DNA from: Berghia stephanieae
Lineage: Eukaryota > Mollusca > Gastropoda > Nudibranchia > Aeolidiidae
DNA length: 64,000 nucleotides
Assembly: GCA_034508935.3 (NCBI GenBank)
Contig: CM067444.1
Location: 78,308,889 to 78,372,888 of the forward strand
Direction of reading: 5' to 3'
Numbering within the stretch: position 1 is the first letter of the stretch; every line of letters starts with the position of its first letter. This document shows, piece by piece, positions 47,076-58,110 of this stretch. The notes beneath the pieces are model-generated. The model saw only the letters and a program-made list of their open reading frames with translations, was not told where the DNA came from and did not search any database. A program made the position numbers and the translations under genes.

Positions 47076-47082
<7 letters not shown>
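46221..47082 (-). mobile_element. RTE-like LINE fragment bracketed by (AT)n
   Basis: Minus strand begins NLYQETIMRGITNMEGIKVG, then NNIRYADDTVLIATSEIQLQ, where YADD is the reverse-transcriptase catalytic motif. The first frame ends near FKYQV (about 46770); after one shift the next carries IRARITQAKQAFMDLGNI, RCESWTTNAETQKNIEAFEM, WCLRRMQRISNEEVL, RQLSFFGHIVRKDKNEYLAS and KARDREEWREIIHAVSEAWT. The stop lies about 8 bp before the AT array, so there is almost no 3' UTR, as in RTE-clade elements with simple-repeat tails. Upstream finger/palm and endonuclease are missing. The left array may be its tail; the right one flanks the truncated 5' end. Confidence 0.85.

Positions 47083-47156
<74 letters not shown>
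47083..47156. repeat. (AT)n microsatellite
   Basis: About 73 bp of pure AT at the truncated 5' side of the LINE fragment. Both AT arrays are preceded on the plus strand by 'TAAATTATATAT' or similar. Confidence 0.97.
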
Positions 47157-47157
<1 letters not shown>

Positions 47158-47993
47158 GGATGAGCATGAGCTAAAAGTTCAAAGCCACATATTAAGTTGT
47201 CGACTTAATGAGAGTATGGCTTATTTATCAAGAACGTTTACGAGGTGTAAAAAAAGAATTGACAAAATATCAAATAAAATGAAATCCACCACCTTAGCCC
47301 ACAGGTTACCTGATATTGACAGGTAAATCGCTGGATTCCAGACGATAAGACAAATAAACATGTAGAGCTATAGGAATGAAATGGACTGGGATAATATAAC
47401 AATTATTGTCAACGGATCAAGATAATGTAAACAAAGGGGCATAACTGACAATTAACTGTTGAAATGAAAGGATTTGCGTGAGGAGATGATGAGATTTCAC
47501 AAAACGACTAGATATTCTTTGCCAATTATTTCCATCCATTTTTATTTTCACGCTTTGAATTTATAAACTTATTTATTCTTACCCAGTGGATGCGTTTGGT
47601 TTCTCTGAGTTTATAAAAGTAAATTAACTTTTGCCAGGCTCTAATTCAGAAAATAATCATCTACAAACCATTGTACTTGTATAGAAATCGTCTTTAAATC
47701 TGGCCGTCATCATAAGCAATACGCGTTTACAAACGAGTTGAGTGGTACAGTAAATTTGTGAAAAGTTTCTCAGCATCATTATCCTTCTCGTCTTGGAAAT
47801 AAAACTCGTATTGGCACCGGAGTCAATGCGTTTTTATTTATAGGTTTCAGGTCAACGTGCCCCACCTTAGAAAATCGAAATTAGATTCTAATTTTAGACA
47901 CAACGGGGCATACGTCTTACCGACACCTTCCATGATGAAGTGTAATGGAGTCATCAGTTTTGTACTCGTGCATTATAAATAACCGTACGTAGC
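47157..47993. other. No gene recognised
   Basis: AT-rich DNA, nothing recognised. Confidence 0.45.
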
Positions 47994-48278
47994 TTAACTA
48001 ATTAACTGTCGTTCGCTGGAAAAACACGTATTTAGAAATTTAGCCAGAAAACTTGTCCTTCTGATATCAATCAATTTAATTGACCCTCATCTTGACAAAA
48101 AAAAAGACAAAAAAAAAAAACAAAAAAAACTCTCAAACTGGAACCACGCGAGGTCCTAGGTTTGAGAGTTTTTGCAAAGCTGAAAGTCATTCAAATCGAT
48201 CGATATTTGATGGACAATTTTTCTGGCTAAATCTTTTTCACTGCGTGTCTTTCCGGAGTACGGCAGTTAACTGGTTAA
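47994..48278. mobile_element. TTAA foldback family, copy with both ends
   Basis: Element 47998-48274 (277 bp) between TTAA at 47994-47997 and 48275-48278. Right arm 'TTTGAGAGTTTTTGCAAAGC', 'AAATCGATCGATATTTGATG', 'TCCGGAGTACGGCAG', 'TTAACTGG'. The centre has two A-rich runs. Confidence 0.87.
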
Positions 48279-48469
48279 CCAAGTTTGCGAGGTTTGGATT
48301 TCAAAATAAATCTGACAGTGCATAATGCTTTTGAGTAGTTGGGAGTGGGGTGGAGATTGAGCATTTTGAAAAATGACAGATTGAAATGTGGAGAGAGAAG
48401 AAACATACATCCATCCACATAGTACGTATCCACCTGTACCGTCGGAGTGACATAGTTATAGTTATAGCA
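48279..48469. other. No gene recognised
   Basis: Short spacer; frames here come from the adjacent CT repeats. Confidence 0.4.
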
Positions 48470-48625
48470 CTTCTCTCTCTCTCTCTCCACACACACACAC
48501 ACAACCCCACGTGTGTGTGTGTCTCTCTCTCTCTCTCTCATTCTCTCTCTTCTTCTTTCTTTCTTTCTTTCTCTCTCTCTCTCGTTCTCTCTCTTTTTTC
48601 TCTCTCTTCTCTCTCCCCTCTCTCA

Positions 48626-48656
<31 letters not shown>

Positions 48657-48695
48657 TCTCTCTCTCTCTCTCTCACTCACTCTCCCGCCTTCGCC
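48470..48695. repeat. Long imperfect (CT)n tract with (CA)n/(GT)n
   Basis: CT with CTTT units, CACA at 48489-48503, GTGT at 48510-48522, then CT again to 48690. A 220-bp strand-asymmetric pyrimidine tract. Confidence 0.95.
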
Positions 48696-49030
48696 TCCCC
48701 ACCCCCTCCCTCTTATTGGCTCCAATTTTTTTTGTAAGAAACGACTTTATTTAAATAAGAATATGGAATCTAAAATATCAAATTGCCGAAGTTTCAAGTC
48801 TGGGTTACGACAATAGATATATAAAGAGAAGATCTGCGTGAAACACCTTTATGGTTAACCACAATACCTGCAATAAGGCTTCAATAATAAATCTGATAAA
48901 TTGACCTCATTGTCATAACTTTGAGACTGAACTTTGTTGAGAGTTTATGTACGGTCTTCAGTTGTGAATACATGCAAAAAGTACTCCGTTGAACAATTAT
49001 TTGATATATTATATTTATCTGAATATTGTC
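48696..49030. other. No gene recognised
   Basis: AT-rich DNA, nothing recognised. Confidence 0.4.
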
Positions 49031-49210
49031 ATACTCTGGAATGGTACTTATCTGAAAATTCGGCCATATTATATCGATCTATTTAAATGACCCTCATCTT
49101 GGCAAAAACTCTCAAACCTGGAACATCTCACGAAGATCAATATTTGAAGGACGATTTTTCTGGCCAAATATTTAAACGCGTCTTTTCCCAGAGTACGGCA
49201 GTTTACTGGC
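49031..49210. mobile_element. TTAA foldback family, shortened copy
   Basis: 'ATACTCTGGAATGGTACTTA', 'GACCCTCATCTTGGCAAAAA', 'CTCTCAAACCTGGAACATC', then directly 'GATCAATATTTGAAGGACGA', 'TTTTTCTGGCCAAATA', 'AGAGTACGGCAG'. The inner right arm is deleted. Confidence 0.85.
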
Positions 49211-49746
49211 ATCTAGATACATATAATATGGTTACGAGAAGACTTACAATGCACTGTGTGGCACTCATTCGCAGTTTTTTTTCGATGTTCACAACAGCGA
49301 GAGATGCAATGCCCTTTCTACTGCAATTTAAGCTGTTAGATGATGATTGTGTCTGCCATTTTGATGGAATGTAAAAATATGAAATTATTCCAGCATTCAT
49401 AGTCATGCACACGTCAGTCAAGAATGTCTGCATTAATTAAACAAACAAAATAAAAGCTTGGAAGCGAAGCCTGCTCTATAATGAGAAGTTGGATATATTG
49501 GGTGGTCTAATTCATTATATATCTATGCGGAGGTGACGCTTGATATTAAGATAGACATCTAGCCTATTACAACTAGGCAGAGAGTGGACTGGAGAAGTCA
49601 ATAAATGTCAATCTGAAATTGAAATTGTACTCAAAAATATAATTGAAGCGCAACCAAGAAATCTAATACTCCATAAAAAATAAATAATCTCATTTTAATT
49701 CAATTTTCAAAATATATACTAAAACTTCGTGGGCATTAAACATAAG
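49211..49746. other. No gene recognised
   Basis: Nothing recognised. Confidence 0.4.
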
Positions 49747-49970
49747 CTGTTATATAGAGCAATATCCACTAAATGTGGTCAAAGCCCTTTACGAGAGATC
49801 CCAAACCAACAGCAGCAACACTTAACATGTAGAACGAGACATGGCGCTTGTTGAGCGCTCAGACATTTTTCCCAACAAATCCAGCACTTTTACCAGCCAG
49901 ATAATCATTTTTCACCTGAATGAAAAAGAGAAATGTGAATAAAGAAGTCCACTGCAAGGAGTCAACTTAG
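49747..49970 (-). mobile_element. SINE-A copy, head-truncated
   Basis: Printed on plus: 'GTTATATAGAGCAATATCCA', 'CTAAATGTGGTCAAAGCCC', 'ACACTTAACATGTAGAACGA', 'GGCGCTTGTTGAGCGCTC', 'GAATAAAGAAGTCCACTGCA'. The tRNA-like head is lost. Confidence 0.78.
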
Positions 49971-49974
49971 AGTT

Positions 49975-50065
49975 GCCTAGGTGGCTGAAGAAGGGTTTTG
50001 AGCCGAAACATTTCGTGTTTGGTATTAATTTTCTTCTATTTTGAAGCTGTTATATTCATTTTTTA
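49975..50065 (+). repeat. Short dispersed module with GAAAC core, copy 2
   Basis: 'GCTGAAGAAGGGTTTTGAGC', 'CGAAACATTTCGTGTTTGG', 'TTCTATTTTGAAGCTG', 'TTATATTCAT'; compare 16840-16925. Lies directly beside the SINE-A break. Confidence 0.5.
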
Positions 50066-50764
50066 AATTACTTTTCCAGCTTTCTGATTTGATTTCTCAG
50101 ATATATTAAACAATAAGTCTGGACAGAGAAAGCCCGATAACCATCATTCTTCGTTCCGGGACGGGACAAGGTTGACACGTTAGTTTGTTTTATCATTGTT
50201 TTATCCCAACTTTGGCTCTAACCTCCTAATGTCACCACCGATTGCGGCGATAATAGAGTATAATTTCATGGTAAAAGGAAAGTTATCTGCATTCCATCTC
50301 CAAGGCTGACAAAATCATTCGCTAACACTCGACGGGTAATATAAAAATAGTAGACTGCTGTATTGTTTTTCAAACAAAATCAGTTATTTCTTCTTTAAAA
50401 TTTATACTAGGGCTCAAGGAAAATCTGTTTACTCCCGAATTATGATTATGACACTACCCAAACTCCACCATCAAGGGAACCTGGATTTGTAAGACACAAT
50501 GCATACCACTAAATAGGTATCCCTAGGATGATGTAAAAGCTTTAAAATGGTATCGAAAAGTTGGCAAATAAATGATGTTTGTTCAGAATAGCTTGTACCG
50601 CTGTCTAGAATTTGCAATTTACAGTAAAACCACGCTATGTTGTTTCCACTCAACTAAACGGCTTTCGTTTATTATCGACAATTTATCAACCCTGGGATAT
50701 ATTGATTTTTGCAAAAATGATTTAAAAAAAAAAAGAATAGATTGGTGATGCTTCCAACATTACT
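50066..50764. other. No gene recognised
   Basis: Nothing recognised. Confidence 0.4.
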
Positions 50765-50970
50765 GTACTTTGGCAGAGAACACTTTTAGTCAAAATAACA
50801 AAACAAACAAACAACAAACACTGCTTTTAAAAGTCGATAAATATCCTGCAATTTGTCCCAAAAAAATATATTTTTTATAAATGGCATCTTTAAAATTTCA
50901 AGTTTTAGACTTTTGAGAATGAGGGTCATTTCAAATTTCAGTCAAATGTTTCTGGTCAAAGTGGGTTGTT
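50765..50970. mobile_element. TTAA foldback family, heavily decayed copy
   Basis: 'TACTTTGGCAGAGAACACTT', 'AAAAGTCGATAAATATCCTG', then 'TTTTGAGAATGAGGGTCATT' and 'GTCAAATGTTTCTGGTCAAA'. Confidence 0.5.
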
Positions 50971-51979
50971 TTTTTTTTACATTGGTACCCGCAAAATGCA
51001 TTTCACCGCCAAACACACTGTGATCCCAACCGAAGTACATCCACGTCAGTCCCAAGCATAGCAGTGTAACGATGTAACAGAGTTCCACTGCATTTGGATT
51101 GGTTTCATGACTACATTCGCCTATAATTACCCGGTAGGGAAAACATCCGAGATACCATCGTTTCGTTTTACTAAGTTACTTAATCCTTCATCTTTCTTGA
51201 CTGAACATTATTTTGTCAGGAAATGTTATCCACAGATTGGTAAGAGATACAGGATTGGTAAATTAACAGGTTTCGTTGACGATTATCTTATGGTTGTAAA
51301 GAAAAAGGGCGTGGTTTTGTGGCATGCATTAGTTCATTAGATTATGACATGGCTATTATTTGATTACCGATTATTTTATTTTTATTTTATGTGTTTTGTT
51401 CGTTTCTTTATAGGGGGTTGTGTGATTTGGTGTTTGTCTTTATAAATTTTTGTTGTTTTTTGTGGGGTTTCTTTTCTTTTCTTTCCTTTTTTTCTTTTTT
51501 TTTTATTAAGATATTTTATTAATTGCATTATTATTCAGTTGGATTTTTTTTCAACAGTCTATACCATTAGATATTAGTAAATCAAATATAATATACAATC
51601 GTTAATTCATTTCAGTATGTATTCATTGTCAATTCATCAGTTCTGAATATGTTATAAACTCTAAAATACTATATAATAAACAAATATGCAATGGATAAAA
51701 AGAAAAATTCCAATATAAAGACGAGTATCAACCGAGGGATTAAGTTGCTTGCTTTTGGGGAAAAAACAACAGATAACATATCGAAAGAGGGTTCCAAACA
51801 GGTTTTTTCGTTGCATGGTGCAATGCTTTATCTACTGGACCATCTCTCTCATTATATCAATACCCACAAACAATCTTTTTCGACGTTCCTATCTAGCATC
51901 TGGCAAAATTTGACGAAACAACGTGTATTTTAATCTCTCAAGGCTACCCATACAAATATCTTTCATAATAAGGCCGACT
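50971..51979. other. No gene recognised
   Basis: T-rich stretch at 51410-51510. Two plus-strand frames (51107-51340, 51691-51933) have no domain or splice support. Confidence 0.45.
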
Positions 51980-52262
51980 GCGCTGACTCCATGCTAGCAA
52001 AACATTTTTTATTTTTTTGGTCAGAAAACTTTTACTTCATAAATCAAGATATTACGAATACGATTATCAAGGTATTACCCCCCCCCCTTTTTTCTCACTC
52101 TCCCTAGTAAAACTTGAACCCGAGACTTCATCGGAGACGTCTTGGGTTCAAAGATATTAGGACAAGTTGAGGATCATCTTAATTTATCAATATTTGCAGT
52201 AAAAGTTTTCTGGACAAAATAAAAAATAGTGTGTTTTGTCAGATTTTTGCGGTACTGTCGGG
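51980..52262. mobile_element. TTAA foldback family, divergent copy with poly(C)
   Basis: 'TTGGTCAGAAAACTTTTACT', 'GAACCCGAGACTTC' mirrored by 'GACGTCTTGGGTTC', then 'AGGACAAGTTGAGGATCATC', 'AAGTTTTCTGGACAAAAT', 'GTGTTTTGTCAGATTTTTGC'. C10 at 52078-52087. Confidence 0.65.
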
Positions 52263-53024
52263 GATATCTGCATTGGGTGAAAGGATTAGAATCTAGGTTT
52301 GTATTGTCACAAATAAAGCCAAACTAAAGCCTCAAAAAACGATCAACGATGTCCTATTTTTCACAATATTTACATGACAATAGACATGGGATATTGGAGC
52401 ATTGTCCAGTTCTTAAGTCGGTAGGATAAGACAGTCTTTAATGGTTTGGAACAGAATACACAAATTCATAAATGGCCATTAAAATTTGTGTCGCAAGTTA
52501 TTTAAATTTGCCATTATTCAAATTCTCTAATTTTTTCAAAACCTAATGGTTATATAAGAATTTAAAATATCCGAACATTTCAATAATATGTAAAATGCAA
52601 ATTTTAAACAAACATCAAACTGTCTAATTCTTAATCAATTCTTAATCGTCTTAATCTCGGGGTTTCTATTTTTGTTGTTGTTGAAAATATGCAAATAAAT
52701 CATTAGGTAAAACAGTTTGAATACATACGTATTTGTTTTTTGTTTTTAATGTGAGCGATTTAGAATACCAAGATTGAACTTTTTCATTCTTTAACGATGA
52801 TAATGCATTTATTCATTTAAGTCATTTACAATAAACATACAAAATGTTGACACACTTAGAAACATCTCTTTTATGCCCCTCTCATTATCACCTCCTTCTC
52901 CTTCCTCCCAACCTATTTCGATACTTTAAAAAAAATGTTGAATTCTGTCTTTTCTAGTAATATTTTGCCTCTAGCATACACGATTCCATACAACTGTACT
53001 TTGAATATACACATATTATAAATT
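52263..53024. other. No gene recognised
   Basis: AT-rich DNA, nothing recognised. Confidence 0.45.
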
Positions 53025-53243
53025 TTTGTCAGAAATTTCATCCTTAAAATATTGATCTATTAAAATGGCCCAGCTTGTCCAACAAAAAAAAAACCCTCTC
53101 AAAGCTGGGATTTCCTTTTAAGTTCCTTGAAGTCCCAGTTTTGGGAGTTTATTTTTACAAGATGAGGGTCATTTTAATCGATCGATATTTGAAGGACGAG
53201 TTTCTGGCTTAAAAAAATGAATGTGTTTTTCCAAGCACTTCAG
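53025..53243. mobile_element. TTAA foldback family copy
   Basis: 'TTAAAATATTGATCTATTAA', 'GCCCAGCTTGTCC', 'CTCTCAAAGCTGGGA', mirrored by 'AGTCCCAGTTTTGGGAG', 'AAGATGAGGGTCATTTTAAT', 'CGATCGATATTTGAAGGACG', 'TGTGTTTTTCCAAG'. Abuts an R195 copy. Confidence 0.85.
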
Positions 53244-53428
53244 TATAGATAGTAGCAGATGACGCACTCAGCTTGTTATTGTTTTGCCATCCGCGTTGTG
53301 AGTTGTTCTCACTAAACTGTATTAACCAGACTATAAAAGTTCATGGTTACACAGAGTTTGTGTGTTGTCCGTTATACTTCCGATGGCATGTTGTGAACTC
53401 CTTGGCCAAGTGCATTCATCTATAGACT
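53244..53428 (-). repeat. R195 repeat, the only minus-strand copy
   Basis: Printed on plus: 'GATGACGCACTCAGCTTGTT', 'ATTGTTTTGCCATCCGCG', 'TCTCACTAAACTGTATTAAC', 'CAGACTATAAAAGTTCATGG', 'TTACACAGAGTTTGTGTGTT'. This is the complement of the landmarks listed for the copy at 15598. Confidence 0.78.
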
Positions 53429-55131
53429 CCACAATCCTCTCCTAGTTTATTCAATTAAATCTAAAAACACTCATCAGAGAAAATTTCCACTTGACCCAAA
53501 TAATTATATTGCTAATATCGTTTCAAAGTGTTCAATGCCGTTACTCAACATTCCAGAGTTCTAAAAACAAAATAATATCCTTTTCCTTTGATTTTTATTT
53601 CTTTAAGATTTACTCGTTAGAAAGAATATTTTACAAAACAAACATCATCAATTCCTGCAAAACGCATAAGATCTACCCAAAGGTTAATAATTGAACTATT
53701 TTCCCACTGTGAGAGACACTGAACTTTGTACATTATCGCATCTCCGTGGCCTCGTAAATTTACACACTCCAATTATTTTAAATACGGAGTATTTTTCATT
53801 GATCAAAATTTACCCATTCAGAAATAAAAGGTAGAAACAGGTACTTAGAGAAAATACCTAAAGCCTTTCTCACCTCTTATGGCGGTATCATTGAAAACAC
53901 AGATCGTTGTTCCTTTGAAACATTATTATAGTGGCATATTTTATGCGATATCTTTATATCTAAATATAGAATATTATAACGCGACCATTTAAAAAAAAAC
54001 ATTTTGATTACAAGTATTGAACAAAAGACATCAAGAAAACTATTTTGATATTTGTAAACAAATGAAATTGAACTTGAAAAATAGGTCAAAAGAATCGATT
54101 ATGGGTTGTGATCAATCAACGTATTTCAAATAATACCTTTAAAACAAACCGTTGAAATAGTTCTTTCAGACATCTTGACATAATCACTGATGAGTGAGGT
54201 TTAATGATCTTGGGTAGCAATAATGAAAAAGAAACGTGTTTGCAAGTGTAGGTGTATAATCCCATCCTTTTCAATCATAATAGCAACATTAGATTATCCT
54301 GAGTGCTGTTAAATGTTCCTCAATATCGCCTCAAGCATCGTGATTAAATTTATAATTGTCTTTTGACATCAGAATTTCTCATAATGCTACCTGGTTTGAT
54401 ATTATTATTTATGTTTTTTAATGTAATGGAAAAAAAAGAATATTCGTATGAATTGTTTATTTAAATTTGAGCTTATGCCAAAAAGGCGTTTTTGAAACAT
54501 TTGTTGCAAAATGATATGTACATTAGATTATTTTGAAAAGGTCTGAAAATTTTGGTTTTCTTCAGTTTCTCTTTTTTTAAATTATGAAATATAATTGGCA
54601 CAGCTTCATTTCCAGTGTGGATGTTCTGGCAATTGTAATCCTGATTGGGTGTTTTTGTAATGAACGTCCTGCCAGCTGTGTTGTATTAATTCCTAAACCC
54701 ACATATGCTCTTCTTTGTCTACGCATGCTAAGATTTTTTTCATAAACGCATACCCTATATAAATAACAAATCATTTGACAAGAAAGATCTTATCAAATGA
54801 CCTTCGAATATCCACCAGGACATTCATTGTTATGCTGGTCTTATTCCCATAAGCCCATTTATATGTTCGGTGCACGAATGGTCAGCGAGAAATCTTTTCT
54901 TTCGTCAGAGATAGGTTGCCCTTTTTTTAATCTGCTTGGCATTGCATTTAGTGGAGGTTTACCAATATAATTATATTTTATTTATGTAGTGGGAATCGGT
55001 CGGTCAAGGGTTTAACATTTCCAAACATAAACGAAATGATATTTATTTATCGGTAAAAAAATACGTGTGAATGGGGTCAATTAGAAGTCACAGTAGACAC
55101 TATGAAAGTCAATATATCTTATAATAAATAG
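53429..55131. other. No gene recognised
   Basis: AT-rich DNA with no exon, RNA gene or repeat family recognised. Confidence 0.45.
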
Positions 55132-55200
55132 TGTTTATATAGAGCATATTTCCGTTGGATGGTCCTATGTGCTTTACAATAAAATCTCGGGGATAAAAAG
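55132..55200 (-). mobile_element. CR1/L2-type 3' tail fragment
   Basis: Printed on plus 'GTGTTTATATAGAGCATATT' and 'TGTGCTTTACAATAAAATC'. Complement has the GTAAAGC...GCTCTATATAAA layout of SINE-A and LINE tails. The source element further right is not recognisable. Confidence 0.5.
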
Positions 55201-55555
55201 AAGCATGAAAATATGACATACAAATATTAGCGACAGGTCTATAAATATATGCAAGTAAATATATATGTTATAAAAATACAATAAAAATGTGTCACGCATA
55301 ACAGGGACATAAAATATATGACATATCGTCTCAAAACTGTATTATGCGGGGTGGTTCAGAGGCTAAAAAAATTAATTTATTCTCAAAACTTATATTATTA
55401 GAAATCGGTCGGGTCAGTATGTTTTATTCAGAAGAATAAACAGACGTAGATTCCTAAAGTGCAATTGGATAAACTTTCACACTTCAACATTTTGACTTAA
55501 TATTCACTTTTCATAATCGGGTTCATCTCGACTTCATACTGATTTTAGTCGTTGA

Positions 55556-55556
55556 G

Positions 55557-55596
<40 letters not shown>

Positions 55597-55671
55597 GCAA
55601 ACACACACACATACTGATTTTAGTCGTTGAGACACACACACACACACACAAACACACACACGCAAACACAC

Positions 55672-55738
<67 letters not shown>
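55556..55738. repeat. (CA)n(AT)n microsatellite with internal duplication
   Basis: CA arrays 55558-55610 and 55633-55673, joined by a repeated 'ACTGATTTTAGTCGTTGAGA' unit (first near 55540, again near 55614), then AT 55674-55738. Confidence 0.93.
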
Positions 55739-55739
<1 letters not shown>

Positions 55740-55751
55740 GATATATGAACG

Positions 55752-55835
55752 AAAGTGCGTGAAGCGGGGCTCAGATCCGGTACATTTCGCTAAACAGTGC
55801 AATGCCTTGACCACTTGGCCACTTCTTCCCCCGTG
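55752..55835 (-). other. tRNA-like sequence (Leu/Ser type), SINE head or pseudogene
   Basis: Minus strand 'GAAGTGGCCAAGTGGTCAAG' and 'GCATTGCACTG' match the box A of class II tRNAs (Leu/Ser), followed after about 35 nt by box B-like 'GGATCTGAGCCCCGC'. The arms do not pair as in a working tRNA. No second copy in the window. Confidence 0.5.
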
Positions 55836-56233
55836 TTCCTTTATCAGGTTACAAAAACATTTTCAAGTATTTTTAGAAGTTTTTTTTTATAGTGAATACT
55901 CTAAAAACTAGTTCGGCGACTTCACAAATAGAAAGTTTCCACTACGGCCATCTATCTTTAACTATTGCTTTCACCTTGCACGGTAAGAATTGTACTGTTA
56001 TGGTAACTCTTGGACGATGTTACCTTTCGGTAACAACTCATCTCCATTACATAACTTGACAAAACTCAATAAACTAATGGCCAAAAATAGAAGTCTATTT
56101 ATTGTATTCAGGACATTGTCTTGTATTGCCAGAATTGTCACTGGAAGGCAGACTCAGCTGGGAATGAAAAAAAAACCCCAGGATATTCTATTACAATGAT
56201 GAGTATGTAGTATTGTGTGTGTGTCGGGAGGGT
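55836..56233. other. No gene recognised
   Basis: Nothing recognised; the frame at 55990-56199 has no domain. Confidence 0.4.
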
Positions 56234-56447
56234 GGGGGGGGGGGGGGGGGGGGGGGTAGCGGAACTTTGGATAAAGCGTATGGTATAAATGCAAAAACGA
56301 CCTGGGGTTTGTTTCCCACATTATCGCAAGCCCAATCAGCAGTATTGGGGGGGGGGGGGGGGGGGGGCGTGGAGGAGGAGGGGGTTGTTTGTAGTTGTAG
56401 TTGCTGTTCTCTTCTTTTTCTTTTTCTTTTTTTTTGGGGGGGGGGGG
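56234..56447. repeat. Three poly(G) tracts
   Basis: G23 at 56234-56256, G21 at 56347-56367 and G12 at 56436-56447 within 215 bp, with GGAGGAGGAGGGGG after the second. The Gly and Pro frames across them are artefacts. Confidence 0.95.
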
Positions 56448-56491
56448 ATAAGATAGGTCTAATTTAGACACTTTGAAAGTACTTCGCTTTA

Positions 56492-56655
56492 GGCTAGACG
56501 GTGGTGCACATATTTGCAATATATGCAGTTATGGCTTGATTTAATATTGTTGTAATGGACAATATTTGCGTCGGTTTGAGATCATTTCCATTACAACAAT
56601 GAGACCATAACAATTTGGGTTGTCAGACTGCAAATAACTACACGCAGGGCTAGAC
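56492..56655. mobile_element. hAT-like MITE with 8-bp target duplication
   Basis: Body 56500-56647 (148 bp) between GGCTAGAC at 56492-56499 and 56648-56655. Internal landmarks 'ATATTGTTGTAATGGACAAT', 'GCGTCGGTTTGAGATCATTT', 'CCATTACAACAATGAGACC', 'GGTTGTCAGACTGCAAATAA'. Terminal bases are diverged, but the duplication is perfect. Confidence 0.85.
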
Positions 56656-56944
56656 CAAAATATTATCCAAGAAAAAAGCTGCATTGAAAAAAGTTTTGCA
56701 CCTATTTACGCTGCATTGCTTTCTTCGAGGAATTCATAGCAAGAAGGCAAACAATCGAACAAATGCATAAACCGATCGACATAGATGACCAGGTGACCAA
56801 ATAGGAAAATATCTCCCCTCCCCCACGCCCAAAGTAAAGATATGACAAAACCGGTGCTCAAACCCGGATCACACTGTCGATAATTCAATTTGTATCCATT
56901 TGATTTCTCAGCGTGGAAACACAAAAAATACGTTTGAATAACTT
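56656..56944. other. No gene recognised; weak tRNA-like trace
   Basis: A minus-strand 'GATCCGGGTTTGAGCACCGG' near 56850-56870 resembles a box B, but no box A was found at the right distance. Confidence 0.35.
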
Positions 56945-57062
56945 AACTCATTTACTGTCTAAACTCTTGAGTTCAAGAAGGTTCCATCTTGTTGGGGGAG
57001 TGGGTCATTTTAATCAAAGTTTTCTGACAAAACTGTTAAAAAGTCATTTTATCGATGTACGA
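56945..57062. mobile_element. TTAA foldback family, fragment
   Basis: 'TAACTCATTTACTGTCTAAA' left tip and 'GGGTCATTTTAATCAAAGTT' with 'TTCTGACAAAACTG' right part; inner arms mostly lost. Confidence 0.5.
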
Positions 57063-57680
57063 TAGTTTGTCCAATTGCATCGGATTAGTATTAATTCTTC
57101 TTAATGCATGGCGATGATTTCCTGCATAGTCTTGACAATATCTCCTGGTGAGCGAAAGGATGTCCGATTAATCCTCAACACTACAACAACAACAAAAAAA
57201 TAATAAAAATAAAAAATAAAAACTCGTCGAAATTACTTATTATTATACATAATGATATCATTATAGCAGACATGCGATCCAAAAACGTGACTCTATTGTT
57301 ACCATTTCATATTCATTCCGTTTTGAAGAAGTAACTATTCAAGATTTAATCCTTGACCCACGTAAAGGGCATAAGGTACTGCCATGCTTTCAGTTTCTAA
57401 CCCGTGAGACTCAACGGGGTGAAAGTACTCTAATGTTCTTCCATAAAGGCATACGGTATTCCATTGTGTCTCAAGATATTTCTGTACCTTTTTATATATT
57501 TTGTTAGCCAACTGCCACCGCCGGTCGAGTCTTTTGCATTGGGATAAAAGCACAGTTGGGTAGTTGGTGTCTCGCTGATGGTGTTGTAGCTTTGTATGAT
57601 AAAAAAATGAGACGAAACCACAGTAGTAATCATATTCAATTTTCCTTTATTTTTTTTTCATATCTATTTTCTTCTTTCAG
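57063..57680. other. Intron sequence before the first VWA exon
   Basis: AT-rich; ends in a strong pyrimidine tract (about 57639-57677) and CAG acceptor. No additional exon recognised. Confidence 0.55.
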
Positions 57681-57826
57681 AATTCAATTATTGTGGGAAC
57701 ACGCCTGCCGATGTGGTCTTCATGATGGATAGCTCCAATTCAATCTGGGGCCCAGACTTCCAAAGACAGCTGGCCTTCGTGGCCAACGTGACCTCTATGT
57801 TTGACATTGGCGAGCATACAACTCGG
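57681..57826 (+). CDS. VWA-domain secreted protein, exon with MIDAS DxSxS
   Basis: Exon between TTTCTTCTTTCAG and GTAAGG. It starts with the last two bases of a Glu codon and ends in phase 0 (146 nt). It encodes E-F-N-Y-C-G-N-T-P-A, then DVVFMMDSSNSIWGPDFQRQ and LAFVANVTSMFDIGEHTTR. This is strand beta-1 of a von Willebrand factor A domain with the metal-binding D-S-S-N-S (D17, S19, S21 counting the first Glu as 1) and helix 1. The Cys just before the domain fits an extracellular, disulfide-bonded protein. Such domains bind matrix partners through a divalent cation. The 'SIWGPDF' wording is common in invertebrate matrilin- or collagen-like VWA proteins; Pif/BMSP-type shell matrix proteins also carry VWA near the N-terminus. 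The exact family cannot be fixed from one domain. Confidence 0.9.
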
Positions 57827-57894
57827 GTAAGGGGAGATAAATATGTTAAAGGAGAATTCTCTGTAATGTAACTGACAACAACAACAAACGTTGT

Positions 57895-58110
57895 ATCGAA
57901 AAAATAAAATTGGCCGAAAAATTTTAACTTGAAATAGTAGTAGATAAAGATGATCTTCTACGGTCAAAAACATTTAAATCGCAGAAATCCTTGAAATCTC
58001 AAGTTTAAGAATTAATTTATGTTGAGGATCATTTTAAATCAACGATAACTGAATTTTTTTTTTAATCCGGCCAAATTTTTAGACAGACGGTTTATCAGTG
58101 TACGGAAATA
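57895..58110. mobile_element. TTAA foldback family, decayed copy in intron
   Basis: 'AAATTGGCCGAAAAATTTTA', 'TCTCAAGTTTAAGA', 'GTTGAGGATCATTTTAAATC', 'ATCCGGCCAAATTTTTAGAC', 'CAGTGTACGG'. About 70 bp downstream of the exon donor. Confidence 0.6.
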
